Shown here: one piece after another, positions 47,606 to 61,826 of the stretch
Layout of the letters: each line of letters starts with the position of its first letter
Position numbering within the stretch: position 1 is the first letter of the stretch
Assembly (NCBI RefSeq): GCF_040807025.1
Contig: NC_090942.1
Location: 196,720,247-196,784,246, forward strand
Direction: 5' to 3'
Length of the DNA: 64,000 nucleotides
Source: Struthio camelus
Taxonomy: Eukaryota; Chordata; Aves; Struthioniformes; Struthionidae
Translations under genes and position numbers: made by a program
The notes under the pieces: model-generated
Database searches by the model: none
What the model saw: only the letters and a program-made list of their open reading frames with translations
What the model was told of the DNA's origin: nothing

Positions 47606-50600
47606 CTTGATTTTGTGTTTTGTTGCATCTAATTTTCAATTTATGTTGGCTTATATGAGCAGGCCAGCAAGCCCAGCTTCTGTCATGAACTGGTGAATGG
47701 CAGTTGCGTGCTGTGCATCCATAGCTCACAGCCAACAAAACAGATCCCATACTTAACTCCGGGAAGAGTGTGTCTGTGCATGTTAAATACATGGCAACTG
47801 CTCATCTTAAACTCTTCATATTAGCTTGCCTTGGTAGCACCTTCCCATTTGGAGGTCTGAGAGTCCTGAGGTTTCATTCTTTTGTATGATCTGTAGATTA
47901 GAACGGTTGGCACTTTCTCATTTTTGTACTTGAGACTGATTCTCTCATTGGAATTAGTATCCCTCATGTAGACCTCCGTGGTCTACATTACCACTCTACT
48001 TGCTAATGGATGGACATTTGCAAAGATTCAGGATTTGTGTACGTATGTGTGTTAAAACTTTCTGGAACGTGGATCAGTAAAAATACCAGATCCACCATGC
48101 TGTAGCACTGATGTTCCATGATGCATAGATTGTTAAATATTCGTTTTAAAGCCTTAACAAAACTTTAGTCTTGCATCCTTTTTGAAAACTATGTATCTTG
48201 AAAAGAAAAAAACAACAACTCTCTCCTCCTCAAATCCTAGCAGCATAACTATTTCATACTCAATGAACATTGAAGTTCTGTAGATAGATTGTATGAGTTT
48301 CTAGTATTCATTATTCAAGTCAAATATATGTAAAGCTAGACATTTTTGTATGATCTGTCAGTGTAATACATTCATATGCATAAATATATCTTGTAAAGAT
48401 GACTGAATGCCAAAGCTTATTTAAACTGTATATAAATCTGACCTTTTTTACTGGTGCCCATTTTTAGTGTATTATAGAAATAATTTCATTTTTATTTCTG
48501 TTTAAACCTGTAGATCACAGAATTTGTAGGAGTTCTACCACATACTGGTTATAGGCTACAGTCTGTGTATGTGGTCTTTCTCCTCTCTTTTTTTTTAAAC
48601 CCTTTAATGATGTTTTCTAGCTACCTTCAGTCCTCTACTAAAACCGTTTCAAACAAATCTCTTGCTGTATGTTTGGGAGTTTGCAAGATTGGTACATTTT
48701 TCAGGGAAACTGAGAGTCTTGGGTCTTGTCTAAAAACTGCATCCTTAAATGAAGAGTCTTCATGAGCCCTTCTCTGTCTACGAGTCCTTCTCTAACACAT
48801 CCATGGCAGCATTGTGCTAGAATGATTATGTGTTTTTGCCAGTTTCCTTCCTAGCTATTTGTTGGTTACTGCCAGTGTCAGTTGCAAGTTCTGGAAGTTC
48901 TGGAGCAGATGATGATGTTATGATAGATTTGCTGGCTTACGTTATTGCATCTTTCCCTGCATGCTGTCCTTACTACCTTTCAACATATTCTTTTTTACTG
49001 CTTATCTTCTAGTAGGTACCTTTCTATCTGTCTGTGATCAGCTATTAAAATGAAGTAGAGATTTGCCTGGTTTTGAAATGCAGGATTATTTTTAAGATGC
49101 TTGTGTTCACTGTTACAGGGAGACAGGGTTTTTTATTACCAGCTCTAGCAAGTGTGGTATATTTAACATGTTCAGTGCAGATAGTCTCCAGAACTTTGCT
49201 GTTGATACAAAACAGCATCTGAAAAAGCAGTTTCCTATTTGTCTTTGAGGCTCTATTAGCAGCGCTGTCAAAAGATGCAATCGGGTCTACCATTGCCTCT
49301 CCTGTGCCAGTGCTAGGACTCAGAGCTGGCTGACCAGGATCCTGAGTGTACCAGTTGCAGTACAAAGCAGGGGATGGGGAGAAAGCACTGCACTGGCCAG
49401 CTGTGGCAGGGTGGGATGTGACATGACAGCAGCACTGATGTGGGTTGGCTGCAATTGGTGGTGAAACCACATCCTAGCAAATAACTGCTGAATATATTTA
49501 AATTATGTTCATTTTGGAACCATGTAACTTGGTCAAACTGAAGAGGATTTTTACAAGAACTCTGAACGTCCTTGACTTTGACTGTAGCTTTCCAAGCAAA
49601 TCACAAGTCCGTTGCTCCAGATTATAGAATTACCGGAACTTTTATTTGAAACAAGAGTTCAGAGATTTTTAATATGAATAATTCTGTTCATGTCTGAAGT
49701 GTTGTTAAGGAGGCTTCCTGCACAAGGATTTTGTGCGACTGATACACGGCATGGAAAGTTTAGCTCCAGATGCATCAAACTTGCCCAAATTTTTGAGAAG
49801 AACATTTCCATTTTTAGAACTCTGTTAATATTGTTCCCTGTAAAAAGGAGGAGAAGGGCAGGGCACAGTTCGGGTCAGATACGGTGTTAATTGATCTCGT
49901 AGCCCTGATGGCTGAATTTACCTTCTTGTGTGGAAGGTAAGCAGACTTTGCTTGGTAGGGAAGACACATGCCTCCAACTTCATTTCTTCCAAGTGCAAGC
50001 TCTGAAGGGAAAATTCCCATGTGACTGGTAGTGTTCAGTATACAGTGAAGTCATGTGTTTTTTGCCTTTTATATAAAAAGCCTTTCATTTATCCTTTCAT
50101 CAGTCTTGAGAAATTCTCAGCTTATTAATCCGCTTGCCGTTTTGTGCCTCAGGGGAGAGAACTTCAATTTAGAGATACTGGTTACATGATGAAAACAAAA
50201 ACAGGCTAATACAGCCACCTCTCTTTGTTAACTGACTTCCCCTTTCAGCTTCTAAAATTAGGTAATGTGCTAGATAAAACATTGTAGTGTAGTAGCAGAT
50301 AACATTCTTTTTAAAAGATGACCCTTTGGGGGCAGGAAAGTTCCTTGAAGATGGGCACAGTTGTGTTCCCGTCTCTAGCTAAAGTGATGAACAGGGACAA
50401 ACTGTTTTATGATTTCACAGGGATCCCTTGTGCAAAGTTCTTCAAGTAGTGTGCATTTAATGGTGCTTAAAGCCCTGGGAGTTTGCAGCCTATTAGAATA
50501 ATTCTTTTTGCTTATTCAGGAAGGCAAGTGCCTGCCTTTGGCCAGAGCGCTGGCTGACAGCAAGATCAGTGTGGTATGCTTGAAATCACATGTAACTGTA

Positions 50601-53600
50601 GGCATACAAAGTCAGGTTTTCACATGAATGGTTGCTTTCATTATTTACCTTTTATCCCATTTGATCACCCCTGTCTATTATTGCAACCTCTTGAGATTAT
50701 AAGGCCATACAGAGTGCATATTAAAATCAGTTCTCTGCTGATAACATAAGAGATTGAAAAATGTATCATGCATTACCTTTTGGGATAAAAGCTTCTTGGT
50801 CTAATTTAAAACATACAGGAGTTAATTATGAAATACTTCAAACACTGTAGCCTTTTTTCCCCAAAGAGAAACATGATATCTACTAGCATCATTTTTATTT
50901 AAATGTCTTTGCTTTGGCAGAGGTGAAAAAGGGTACTTGGTTTTCTTGTTTTGTTTTAAACTTAAGATGTTCTGAAGAGCCACATTTCTTGGCTCTGCTC
51001 AGGATATTTGGCTTGGTTAGGAGTAATGATTGGGGAATTTTGTTTATGTTTAAATACAAAATAATAAAAATCACATAGGCCTTCACTTTTAAGTTTTTTG
51101 TGAAAACAACACATACTTTAAGTAGATTTTCTGTTTTGAATGTAGGAAGAGAAAAAGAACAAGCTAGTTTCCTGTGTTAATAAACTTGGTGTCTAATGAA
51201 GCAAACACAGAAACTTTTTCTCTGGAGGTCCATAACCTGTCTTTGCTGTCCAGGCTTGCTGTGCAATGAAGGCAAGTTCCTGTGCAGCCTCTTCACTTCT
51301 AGAGTCGTTTTTGTGTTCTCTTTCTATTAGTAGCAAGTTTCGTAGAAGGAACAGATATGTTAAATAACTATGAGACCTATGCTTTTCTGTCAAATTTGAG
51401 TGAAGCCAATGACTGGAAATGTTGTGGAGATAAGTATGCAGTGTGTTTGTTTAAGGCCTGTTTCTTTATAAGATTGTTTAGGATTTTTTTTTTCTTTCCA
51501 CTTTTATCCAATTCCTTGAAAAGCACCAGATTCATGTGCATGTGATGTTTAATATAAGGACACATTTATGTCTAGCTTTGAACTGCTGTAGTCCAGAATG
51601 ATATATTAGACTCTGCTTTTTGACATACCAAAATGCCATATGTTTCAATACTCTGGTAGTGCTTTCTTTACAAAAGTAGTCATGGACGTGCTGCCATTAT
51701 TTTTTAAAAGGAGAGAGAAAATTCTCTGCTGCTAAGAAGTATTACTTTCCTGTGGTTTTGGTATTATGAAATCCCTGAATTTCCTTTCTATTTTCCTGTT
51801 CTTAGTTATTTTTGAAAAGGTTTTGCTATTTCTGAATTATTTGCGATCTAGGCTGTGGTACCTTAGTGTCATCTCTGAACCTTAAACCAGAAAGGTTGAA
51901 AATGTCTTGTGTGTGAATTAGCAGGATCGAGAGAAGGAAGTACCTGGAGCACCGCTAGGAGTCTAGTCAGCCAACGGTAAGATACAATGCAGAAGACTGC
52001 ATGTGTCTGCAGAGGCTGTATATGACACTCGTATAGAGTTCATACAGGATCTGGTCTCTAACCTTTAGCTTTGCCACAATTTTTCTAGGAAGTTCAGAGG
52101 AAATACTATATTGGGGCCCAAACGTGGAAATTGTAGCTGTTGTGTTTTCTGCCCTTTAAAACTTTTGTATCTTCCTTCCAGACTGTGTTGAACTGAGAAA
52201 TTGTGTTTTAGTGTGGACCATCTGTGACTCTGCTCCAAAACTGCAATGTGAATGGGGACACAATCAGGAGAGCATGGCATCTGCCGTCATTTGCTGGGTT
52301 CTTTTGTTTTCTCAACAAAGATGATTCCTATCTGATTTCAGGTGATAATAACGTTTACAAAAAGAAATGAATCAAATGAGAATCAACAGTTACTTTTATT
52401 CATAGCACAGATGAGTTAAGTCTTCAGGTGAGTTTTGTGTACTGCTACTTTTTTGATGCTTTGTGCTGATCTGCGGTGGTGGAAGTTCCCTTTCATTTCA
52501 GCAAAAGCTCTTGCTATAAACTAAAGTGGAGCAGCTATGACAGGCAGCCCAGACAGTGGCAGTTCTCTCTTTGTCTGGTTCCCTCTCTACCAGGTGGTAG
52601 AAGGCTGCTACATCTGCTCATCCTATTAGCAGCTGCTCGTCTGGGTCAGAAGCTTTTTAATATAGAGTTCCGGTGGCTTCAACCACTGTGGAGATTTACC
52701 TGAACTAGCAGACCATGGGGATTTATACTTTTTCTTGGTTTTTGTTTACATGAGATTCAAATATAAAGGGGAAAAAAGTAATATAAAAACTAGATGCCAT
52801 GCTTCTGTTCTGTTTCTTAAATAATATGCCATTTATACTAATGTGGAGTGATTCTTCTATTTCCACGTACAGGATTTCTGTGGCACTGAGGCATAAGCCT
52901 TTAGCGAAGCAGTCTGGATGTCGTAATGTGGCTAAGTGTTGTAATATCATTGATTTGTACTCTGAGACTTCAATTGCACCTAAAGCGTCTACAAAAGGGA
53001 GAAGAAAATGCGTATCTCTGTTAGAGTTAAGGCACGTTGGTCTTTATACGGGTGTAAAGGAGAGCTGAAGGCATTGGTGATGTATGTATTGTCTGACTTA
53101 GGTATTTAATTGATGTGCTTTGGTTACAGCCTAACACCTAACTACAGGAGATGAACTCCTGAAGTCAGGGGTAAGAGAGAAAGAACTGTTCAGAGGGGAA
53201 ATTTAACTTAGGTGGTCTTGATCTTTCGCACTTGTGGAATAAATTTTACAGTCTTATTTTGGGTACTGAAGTTCCCTAAATCAGAGGTGGGGAAATTAAG
53301 GAGCCAAAGAGTGGTATTCACTCCCGTATGAGGGACTGGAGAGAAAGGAGCCCCTGAAGCAGAGAGAGAAGTAGTAGTTTAGTGTAGCGCTACAATGAAA
53401 GAGTGCGTGTGGTTGTGACAAACAGATAAGAGAACCGGATCAGTTAGTGGAGAAACACTAAAGCTCAGAAATAGAGGAACAATGGAGGAGTGGAGAGAAA
53501 ATTTCCCACCAGTTGACTCAGTGAAGAGGAGGCTGAGAAGTGAAAGCTGTCAGAACCCTTTAGTGTAAGAAAGTGTTGTAGGAAAAGGCCTCTGAAAAGT

Positions 53601-56369
53601 CATGTGCTGTTTGGACTCTCCCTTCCTTCCTAACTCACTGACAACCTTCTCTGTAACTTTTCAGATATTTACCTTGATCTGGTAATTTCTGAAGCCTTCC
53701 AAAGCAGGAGACGGTGTGTAGAAACAGTTGGCTTGACAGCAGCAAAACTCCAGATCAGATTGTGAACTTATGCTTCTTTCTGACGTTTGACTTGGTTTGG
53801 CTTGGATTAAGGTGAAGTCACTGATTTAGTGGGAGAGCGTGATTGTGATAGTGGGGGTTAGTAGATTCATTCATTTACATTTTTACTTCTTTTCCTCTTT
53901 CTAAACAGGAAATTTCTGTTTTTAATTCTGTCATGGATATTCACATATATTATCATACATATATTTTTCTGTGCTTGATTCTTTAAAATGGTTAAGGTCC
54001 TGGAATTTCTAGGAGCTATATATTTATTTTTTCAGCAAGGAGGTCATTAAGAATCTAAATTCCGCTCCCCATATCTCTGAGTCAAGGACTGACATATGTC
54101 AGAGGTCTAAGGAGAATGAAAACAGGAGCTAAGGCAGTGCGGACCAGAATGGGGAGGAGAGGAGGCTGTGCAGAGCCATGAGTCTGTCTCTTGGAGTAAG
54201 ATTCATTTGCCTCCCTTTAAGTGTTTGCCACTTAGACTTCTCCATTTAAGCTCCATTGTCCAGACTGTTTTAATAGCCGGTGGAAAGAAAAAGAATAGGC
54301 ATTTCTGAGGCATGACTCGTGATCTTTTTTAGGATGTGATGAATTGGACCTGCAAAAAAGAATGTTTGTTTGTGAATGGAGCCTGAGCTAAGCAGAGCAT
54401 ACATAAATGTCTGCACTGTGGAAAGTTACAGCAAGCGAAGAACTTCACCACAGTGTAGGAGGGCACACGTGACGCTGGACACTAGTAAAGGCAAAAGGAA
54501 GAAAAAAGGTCTGTGACTCTCCACTACCTGGGAAATCCACCCCCAAAAACATGGACTGATAGAGCTACTTAGGGTACTATAGCTTACCTTAAAGTTTTAA
54601 CTTTTTTTTAAATATCACTCGGGGACAAGGGAGTTACATAACAACCATTTTAGTACACCCACAATAGTAGATTGGTGACAGTTACACAGTGAGCAGAGCA
54701 AACCAAGGATGCTGTTTGCTGAGGAATCTTTAACAAAATGGGCTGTTCGGAGGTGTTTAATTGCAGTGTTGGCAACTCTAATTTTTCTGTCCTTAATTAT
54801 ATGGTAGTCATTGTCTGTCTTGGAAATGTGGCTTCGGAACTCTTATAATTTTGTTTGAGAATCTTTTTTTTTAATTTTAGGTTATTAGATATTGTGTTTA
54901 TGGAGAAATGCTGGAAATGTGGTTCACAGCACTTTATTTGCATACTGTTTTTAACCATTACAGATTTTGATTTGATTACTTAGGCAGACATCTTCTGAAT
55001 AGTTTAACCTTTATGCCATGTATAGACTAACTTTTTGACATAGTTTTAGCCAGACCACTCAAAAAATTACTCTTAACAGAAGAGAATGCAGATTGGGGAT
55101 GGCCTGCATTTTTGTTACTTCAGAAAAGCTGGAAAAGTTTTCTTTTATGTTTTAATGGAAAAACAGCTCTTTGGGGATGAGGTGCCAGTTATTTCAAAGT
55201 TTCAGTTTTTATTTACTGCGTCGCTGTGTCTCAAAAGATTAATCAGCAGCAAGAGAATTAGATTTTCTGGTAGTTTTTCTGGCCTTTGAGCATCTAATTA
55301 CATTTGTTAACATGCAATAAAAAGCTATCGTTAAAACACAGGATGAGTTAATATAATTATTTTCACTGTTATGCATCTCATGATAAGCAAATGCAGACAA
55401 GACAGACGGATCAAAATAACGATCTCTATTCAATGTTTCTGTTCTGTAAAAACTTAAGGAATGATGCTAATAGAAATGTTGTCTTAAAACTATCCTGCTG
55501 AGTCTTAATGAAAGAGCCAAAGGTGTGGAGGAGAAATCTGCTAAGAACTAAATTATGCTCTGTTTTTGAATTGTAAGTATCAGAGAAGGTATTCTAGTCA
55601 CCTAACTATGAGAAGTTTCTGAAAGCTTTCCTTAAAAAAGCTCTAAACTGTCCATCAAGCCTTGGATATTCAGGAGAATAATGTACTATTGAACTAATAA
55701 TTCTTTCATTATTAGAGAATGATGTCCACAGGCCACAGAATTCTTTTCTATGTCCTTCTAAAACTCCATTTGGTGTTTGCTGAAATAGAGAATGTAAAAA
55801 AAAAAAAAAAGTATTTTCTTTCTTGATTTCTGCATTTCAGTCTTGCAGCACCATTGAGGATAGCAGTTTTTTGTCCCAGAAAATAAATGGTAGTAGAGAT
55901 TTAAATTATTATCTATTAAGTCCTGAGTTCAACATCTAATTCTAGCTTCCTGTCCGTGGTACCCACGCTTGAGATAGGGATTCTTCTACTGAGATGCCAG
56001 TAAGAGATACAGTTGAGGTACAACAGGTGTCTGTCAGGCGGTAAATGGTACGCTTTGAGTGAGAGCTGAAGAAACAATAGTAATGGAGAGAAAATATCTT
56101 ACCAGAGCCAGCTCTGAGGCTAGATCCTTCCATCTTTCCCCAAATGCATTTGCACCTGGAGAGAGACTTCTCTGCTAGATGCAGGGGCTTTCCACCCATC
56201 TAGATATGTGGGGACTTGTACCCTCTTCCTTCTGCCTCGGAAGATCAGTAAAGAGACGGTGGAGAGGCAGTGACTGGTTGTTGCAATGTACGTGGAACTG
56301 ACCAGCAGCGAAGAAGGCAGACAGATAAGGGGTCACCTCTTAAGAAGTGATGGTCCACTCAAACCCATC

Positions 56370-58760
56370 ATTTTGTATTTTAAGTTAGATTGTTTTTTCA
56401 TATGTGCATCACTTCGGATTTAACTACACTGAATTTCATCTGCCGTTTTATTGCCTGATCATTTTCATAGGATCTTTGAGTAGTTTTCTGTATAGTTTGT
56501 TTTTTCATTTATTACCTCGAGTAACTTCCTAACATTAGTAGATGTTGTCACTTCACTGCTCACCACTTTTACAGACCAGGAAGCCTAGTGTTTTATGTAT
56601 TTCAGCACAGATTTTCCATAACTCCACTGATGACTGGAAGAATTGACCATTTACCCCTACTCATGTTTCCAGTCTTTTAACCTACTACTAATCTGTGCAA
56701 GAAGGACCTTTGCTTTTATGGGTTCTTAGTTTCCTTAAAGGCCTTTGATGAAGGACTTTGAAAACCTTTTGGAATTTAAAGTAGAGGAACTGGCTCAGCC
56801 TTCTCCACTTGCTTGTGGATAGGACTCTAGTAAGTTTTAAGTCAGGGCTTCCCTTTTAAAAGCCACATTAACTCTTCCCAACCAGATCTTATTTGTCCAG
56901 ATGTCTCCTAACTCTCTTCTTCATTACAGTTTCTATTAGTTTGTATAGCACAGATCTCAGGCTTACAGGCTATGGATCCCTAGGTCTCACCTGCAGTCTC
57001 TTAAAAATCTGTCACGTATGCTACCATACAGTCCACAGCTACCCAAGCATACTTAATTGAGAGGTTACATACCATTGTGTTAGTAATTCACCGATTTCAT
57101 GCTTGAGTTCCTTCAGAATTCCTGGGTTGAGTACCGTCTGGTCCTGGTGATTTGTTGATGTTTGTTTTGTTGATCTGTTTTGTATCTGCTTATACAGTCA
57201 GGGCAATTTCAGACAGACTCTTGGAGTCCCCTGCCAGTAAGGGTTCTGGTAAGGGAATTATAGGAAATAGTGTTGCAGTGGTGTAGCAAGAATGTGGCAA
57301 AGCTCAATGTGAGACCTTATGGGAGAGAAAAGTGATTTTATTTCAATGCAAAGCTGATTTCATTCCTTTCATTCCACCTTCTCTCACATATGTACTTACA
57401 AGTGCCAAGATCCATGTATCCAAGTAGTCTATCTAGCATCCAGGCACCAAGATGTGTGATATCCGAGTTGTCAGTCCAAGATTCTTTGCTGTGATGTGGA
57501 GGATGAGGATCTCCTGCTATTGAGTTCTCATCATATCTTCTGGATCCTTAGGTTGTCAGACATGCTGATTTTTCATGAACCTTTATACCTTTGAGGAGCT
57601 GACAACAGACTCTACATCCTGTTGCACCTCTGCATCCTTAAGAATTACTCAGAGTCTCCTATCTTAAGACTTTTGCTTTCCTGATCTGGCTATCCTATGA
57701 TGCTACATGTAGATGTGCTGCTGTCTTGCTGACCTGCTGATCTAGGTGCCAGCAACACATGCCATTTTTATATTCCCGCTTCTCCCATTTTTCCTGTCTT
57801 TCTGTGCTCAAACATTCCCATTTATTCTCCATTCCTACCATTCTTAATTCTGTTATAGTTCTTTCCAGAAGCTCCTGAGCTTCTCATACTGTTACTGCAA
57901 TGAATCTGTTTAGTTTCTCTCTAATGCCTTTGTCTTCTGAGTGCTCCTTTCCTACTCTGATCATGAATTGTCCCACAGACTCTGACTGGCTTCCTGTTCC
58001 TGATGTGTTTGAAGAAAGGCTTGTCATTCGTTTTGGCCAGCTATTCATCAGATTATTTTTTGGCCTACCTTGCTGTGTTTTTATATTTAATTTGCCAAAG
58101 CTTAGGATCCTTTCTACTTCTATTAGAGCATGACTTCAGCTTTTTGGAGGGTAGAATCACTCCTACACTGCTGTTTAACCATTCTGGTTTCCTTTTTTCC
58201 TTTCTCAGGTTTTTCTTAATACGAAACATGTACCTGTCTAGTGCTTCCAGTCTTATGTCTATTAGTAATCTCCACAGTGCCTGTAAAGATTTAAATTCTT
58301 TACCTGACCATCTTGGATCCTCTGTAACAAGTTCCCTGACTTCTCATATTGCACTTACTTAAGTTGAGGGGAACCGTAGATATATTTTTTCATCTTTGCT
58401 GCTCCTGCAAGAAAGTCACAGCATGCAGAATTAGTTCAAAATCTTATAGCTGAAGAGCAGCTCTGTACTTAGGACCAAATCAAGGGTTGCATCTTCTTTT
58501 GTGGGCTTCATGTGAAGCCTGAAACTGTCACTAATTTCATTCAAAAAAAATGGTCTCCATGTTACATCTTGATATGATGTGATAGTTGCAGGCTGCGCTG
58601 ATGGGAAGTGAGCTGAAGTCTCCCATTAGTATTCGACTCTGTTTGCCCTCTCTTTGATATCTTTCATCGTATCACATTAAGTGTTGCTGCTCCAGTCAGG
58701 TGGTAGTAAGGAACCAATACCTTCCTATTTCAGCCTGGGATCCAGTCTGTGAGGACTCTG
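56370..58760 (-). mobile_element. Old CR1-type LINE on the minus strand
   Basis: Read on the minus strand it runs from the endonuclease C-terminus (58760-58380), through the segment between endonuclease and RT (58360-57880), into the RT (57200-56370). The plus strand shows the complement of typical CR1 text: 'aagtctcccattagtattcgac' near 58617-58638 is the complement of the GDFN-type endonuclease motif, 'gagttccttcagaattcctgggttga' near 57104-57129 is the complement of the HPRVLKEL-like RT start, and 'gaatttcatctgccgtttta' near 56430-56449 the complement of a WQMKF-like segment. About 57250-57880 does not fit and may be an insertion. Heavily decayed. Open frames of 119 and 77 codons on + at 57900-58362 are antisense shadows. 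Confidence 0.75.
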
Positions 58761-59604
58761 CCTTACTTGTGGAAGCAGTGAGCTTGCTGGTTTGAAATGA
58801 AGGGAAGTGAACGTTTTTGTATATGAAAATTTTACCATATTTAGCATCATCAAATAAGTGGATTAATTTTCATGACTGAAGTGCTGAGAAGGTACAGTTT
58901 GTTTAGAAGAAAGGAGACATAAGAGGAAAAAAAATGTTTCCTTGTATGTTAAAGATGCCTTTACTTAGTCCATGATGCAGTGCTGGAAACCTCTAATGGT
59001 AAAAGGAAGAAAAAAAGAGTGATACTAAAATTTTGTTCAGATTTCTAAAGTAGGATATGTCTCATCCCTATATCTTCGCAAGCGTAGGGCATAGTGTTAA
59101 GGGGAACTTCCATTACTCAGACAACTGCCAAAAAATAGGATTGTAACCTGCATGGTCTAGAAGAATTTTGGAAAGCGTGGTGACTAACCTTCTGATGAAC
59201 AGTGCTCATGGTGAAAGTCTTTTGTATCTGCTTCTGACTAATAGGAAGGAATGGATTGAGGAGGAGGGCGAACTGGATGAAAGTGACTATTAAGTAGTGG
59301 CCTAGAAAGCACACTTCAGGAAATCAAAGAATGGGTAGAAGTCTGAAGAGAGAAGCGCAAGAGACTTGGTGCTTTCTTAATCAAATGCTGTAAGGGCACA
59401 AATACAAGCTGTTTCTTTGAGATGAAAAGACACTGCCTAATTACAAGTTCTTTAGTAGCCTGAAACTGAAGGAGCCATGTAAAAAGTGGATACTATGTCA
59501 CCTTTTGAACATGTCGCATAAATCTCACATACGGAGATGTTATTAGAAGGACTAGGTACAAAACAGTATACAACTGGCAAAGACATAACATGAAGATGTT
59601 CTAT

Positions 59605-59678
59605 AAATATGTTAGTAGCAAGAGAAACCACTAAGGAAAGAAAATATATTAGTAGCAAGAGAAATCACTAAGGAAAAA
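59605..59678. repeat. Tandem duplication of 37 bp inside CR1
   Basis: 59605-59641 and 59642-59678 differ at three positions. Each carries the TTAGTAGCAAGAGAAA segment of the decayed CR1 reading frame, so the duplication arose after or during decay of the element. Confidence 0.9.
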
Positions 59679-60537
59679 ACTAGTCTTGTAGGCAGAAAGA
59701 CTAGAAAGTTACCAATAGATGATGCTAAAGAGGTTGTTTGTACCACTTTTACTTTAGAATTTACTTAGGGTTGGTTAACTGTGATCAGACAGCACAGGGA
59801 CTAAGATGCCAGAACTCAGCCTCGCATACAGAGAGGCTAAAGTTTGGTGTTCTTTCTTAAATAATTTTATGTTTGATAGATTGTCTGGGTAATTGGCTAA
59901 AATGGCTTGGTGCTATTAGTGACTGTATTTGAGAACATGCCTTAAATGGTTGAAATTCTGGAAAACAGGAGAAGGACAAACTTACTGCCTGTCTCTAAAG
60001 GGGAGGGCAGAAGGAAGTATGGAACAGAACTACAGACCAGGCAGATTGATTTTAATTTCTGGAAAAATACTGGAACAAACAATTTGTAAGCATTTGGAAG
60101 ACAGTGAGGCAGAAAGCAACAGTCAACATGAATTTGTCAAAGACAAGTCACGTTGAATCAGTTTGTCTTCCTTCTGTGACAAAACAACATGCCTAGTAGA
60201 TATGGGAGAAGTAGATTTGATATATCTTGACTATAGGAAGGCTTTTATACTCTCCTCACACTGTTATGAACAAGGTGGAAAAATACCATCTAGTGGAAAC
60301 TTGGATGAAGTAGATGTAGAATAAAGTTCCGTGTATGATTTATTCATTTGTTTTCAGCTGCAGAGAAGTTCCCAGTTTTGCAGTAGCCTGTCTGAAGTCT
60401 GATAATGCTGTGAAAAACAGAACTCTTAATTAAGATCTCTTCTATAAATAATACCAGAGGTGGAAGCTATGTTACAGAACAGAGCTAGAATTCACGTTTT
60501 TTTAACCAAATGTAGAGAACCAAATCTCATGCTAGGA

Positions 60538-60590
60538 TTCTCTTCTCCTTCTCTTCTCCTTCTCTTCTCCTTCTCTTCTCCTTCTCTTCT
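60538..60590. repeat. 11-bp tandem repeat, about 4.5-5 copies
   Basis: Unit TCTTCTCCTTC, repeated with no differences seen between copies, pure pyrimidine on the plus strand. It interrupts the CR1 remnant. Low divergence suggests a recent, length-variable locus. Confidence 0.9.
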
Positions 60591-61765
60591 ATGCTATAAA
60601 GCTAAGTGCAAAATGCTACACTCAGGAATAATCAAATACAACATGGGAATGACTTGCTAGATAAGCAGTTCTGAACAAAATAATTTTGAGGTTGTAGCTG
60701 ATTCAAACTGAACGCGAGTTATGAATGACATCTTGTTAGAAAACATTGCCATTGGCTGTATAAGGAGAATGGTTGTATGTAACACTAGTCTGGCTGAGAA
60801 GGAGTAGGGTGACGTGTATCCCACATGGGCCCTCAGACTTCAAAAGATGTTGACAGTTGGAGACAAGCCAAATGTGAGAGCCAAAAGAATGATTAGAGAT
60901 TGAGAAAACTTCCATGACAGATGGACACTGCCCGTGGCTGTGGTAGTCTGTCTGCAGTCCTCGCTCTTCATATTGAAAATGCTACTGTTGACTGTGGCTT
61001 ACTCTACAACTTTTATGTAATCACATGTTTTTGATTTTTACTCTCTTTGCACGTGTGTAATCTTCAGAAAACTGCATTTGAAAACAAAGAGAGGAAAACC
61101 TCCTTATTCAGAGAAGAGCGATACTGAGATTGCAAAATTTAAATTCAAAAATTGAGAAATGCCATTTGTTGTCTGCATAAGTCTGCTTATGAAAAAGATG
61201 GGTGGGCATCTTGATTATACCTCCTCACTTCTGGTATTTGGTTGTGCAGTCTAATGTTTTTAAGGGATTTAACTTCTGTGGTTGTGCTTATATAGGGAAG
61301 GTGCAGGATGGATCACTGCTGTCTACCTACTGCAAGGCGGTAAATGAGTCTGAGCAATTTAATATTGAATTGTTCACTCTTGTGTGGTTTTAGTATCTGA
61401 AGATACTTAAGGAAGCATTGTCTTAATAATAAAAGGAGATAGCGTGACTTGTATTTTATTGCTTGTCATCGTTTTACATGAGAGTTGATCATATACATTA
61501 GTTAAGCTATTTCAATTGCAGTATTAAAAATGGAATGTTCACCGCTTGCAGAAGGTAAATTTTGTGTGACAGCTTTTGTTCTTCCTGTTCATGCTATGAA
61601 CAATATTTCAGTACTGTGGTATAAAGAAGTTTATTTCGTTGTATGCTGTGCTGATAGAAAGGCAATTACAGTGATATATATGAACCACGGATGAGCAAGG
61701 CCCGATTCTGATCTTTAATCCACTGGTGTAGTTCCAACATAACCAGAATGAAAACCCTGTATTTT

Positions 61766-61826
61766 TTTTTAAAAATATAGATATACACACACATATACGT
61801 ATATATGTATCTATCTCTATAGATAA
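61766..61826. repeat. Interrupted AT/AC/ATCT simple repeat
   Basis: A mix of ATAT, ACAC and ATCT units after a T9 and A5 run. Degenerate microsatellite. Confidence 0.6.

Larger units (their letters stand above)
58860..60915 (+). mobile_element. Old CR1-type LINE on the plus strand
   Basis: Begins near 'catgactgaagtgctgagaaggtacagtttgtttag' (58870-58905) and 'ccttgtatgttaaagatgcc' (58939-58958), as in the CR1 endonuclease. It continues with LLLTNRKE-like text (about 59230-59250), FYKYVSSKR (59598-59625), the NYRPGRLILISGKILEQTI stretch (60030-60085), 'caacatgaatttgtcaaagacaag' (60123-60146), 'gatatatcttgactataggaaggc' (60218-60241), 'aagtgcaaaatgctacactcagg' (60603-60625), and ends in the RT C-terminal region near 60910. 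The 3' end is missing. It is decayed by stops, indels, a 37-bp duplication and an 11-bp satellite insertion. It starts within about 100 bp of the 5' end of the minus-strand CR1, so the two lie 5' to 5'. Confidence 0.75.

Noticed and set aside
48830..49012. GADDD-containing frame as DCLK1 exon 4
   Set aside because: The next DCLK1 exon should read on from the Gln codon into a CLQDFFGDDD-like segment and then CGPEKFRY. None of that surrounds the acidic residues here.
57900..58362. Two overlapping plus-strand ORFs (77 and 119 codons)
   Set aside because: They are antisense readings of a minus-strand CR1 element.
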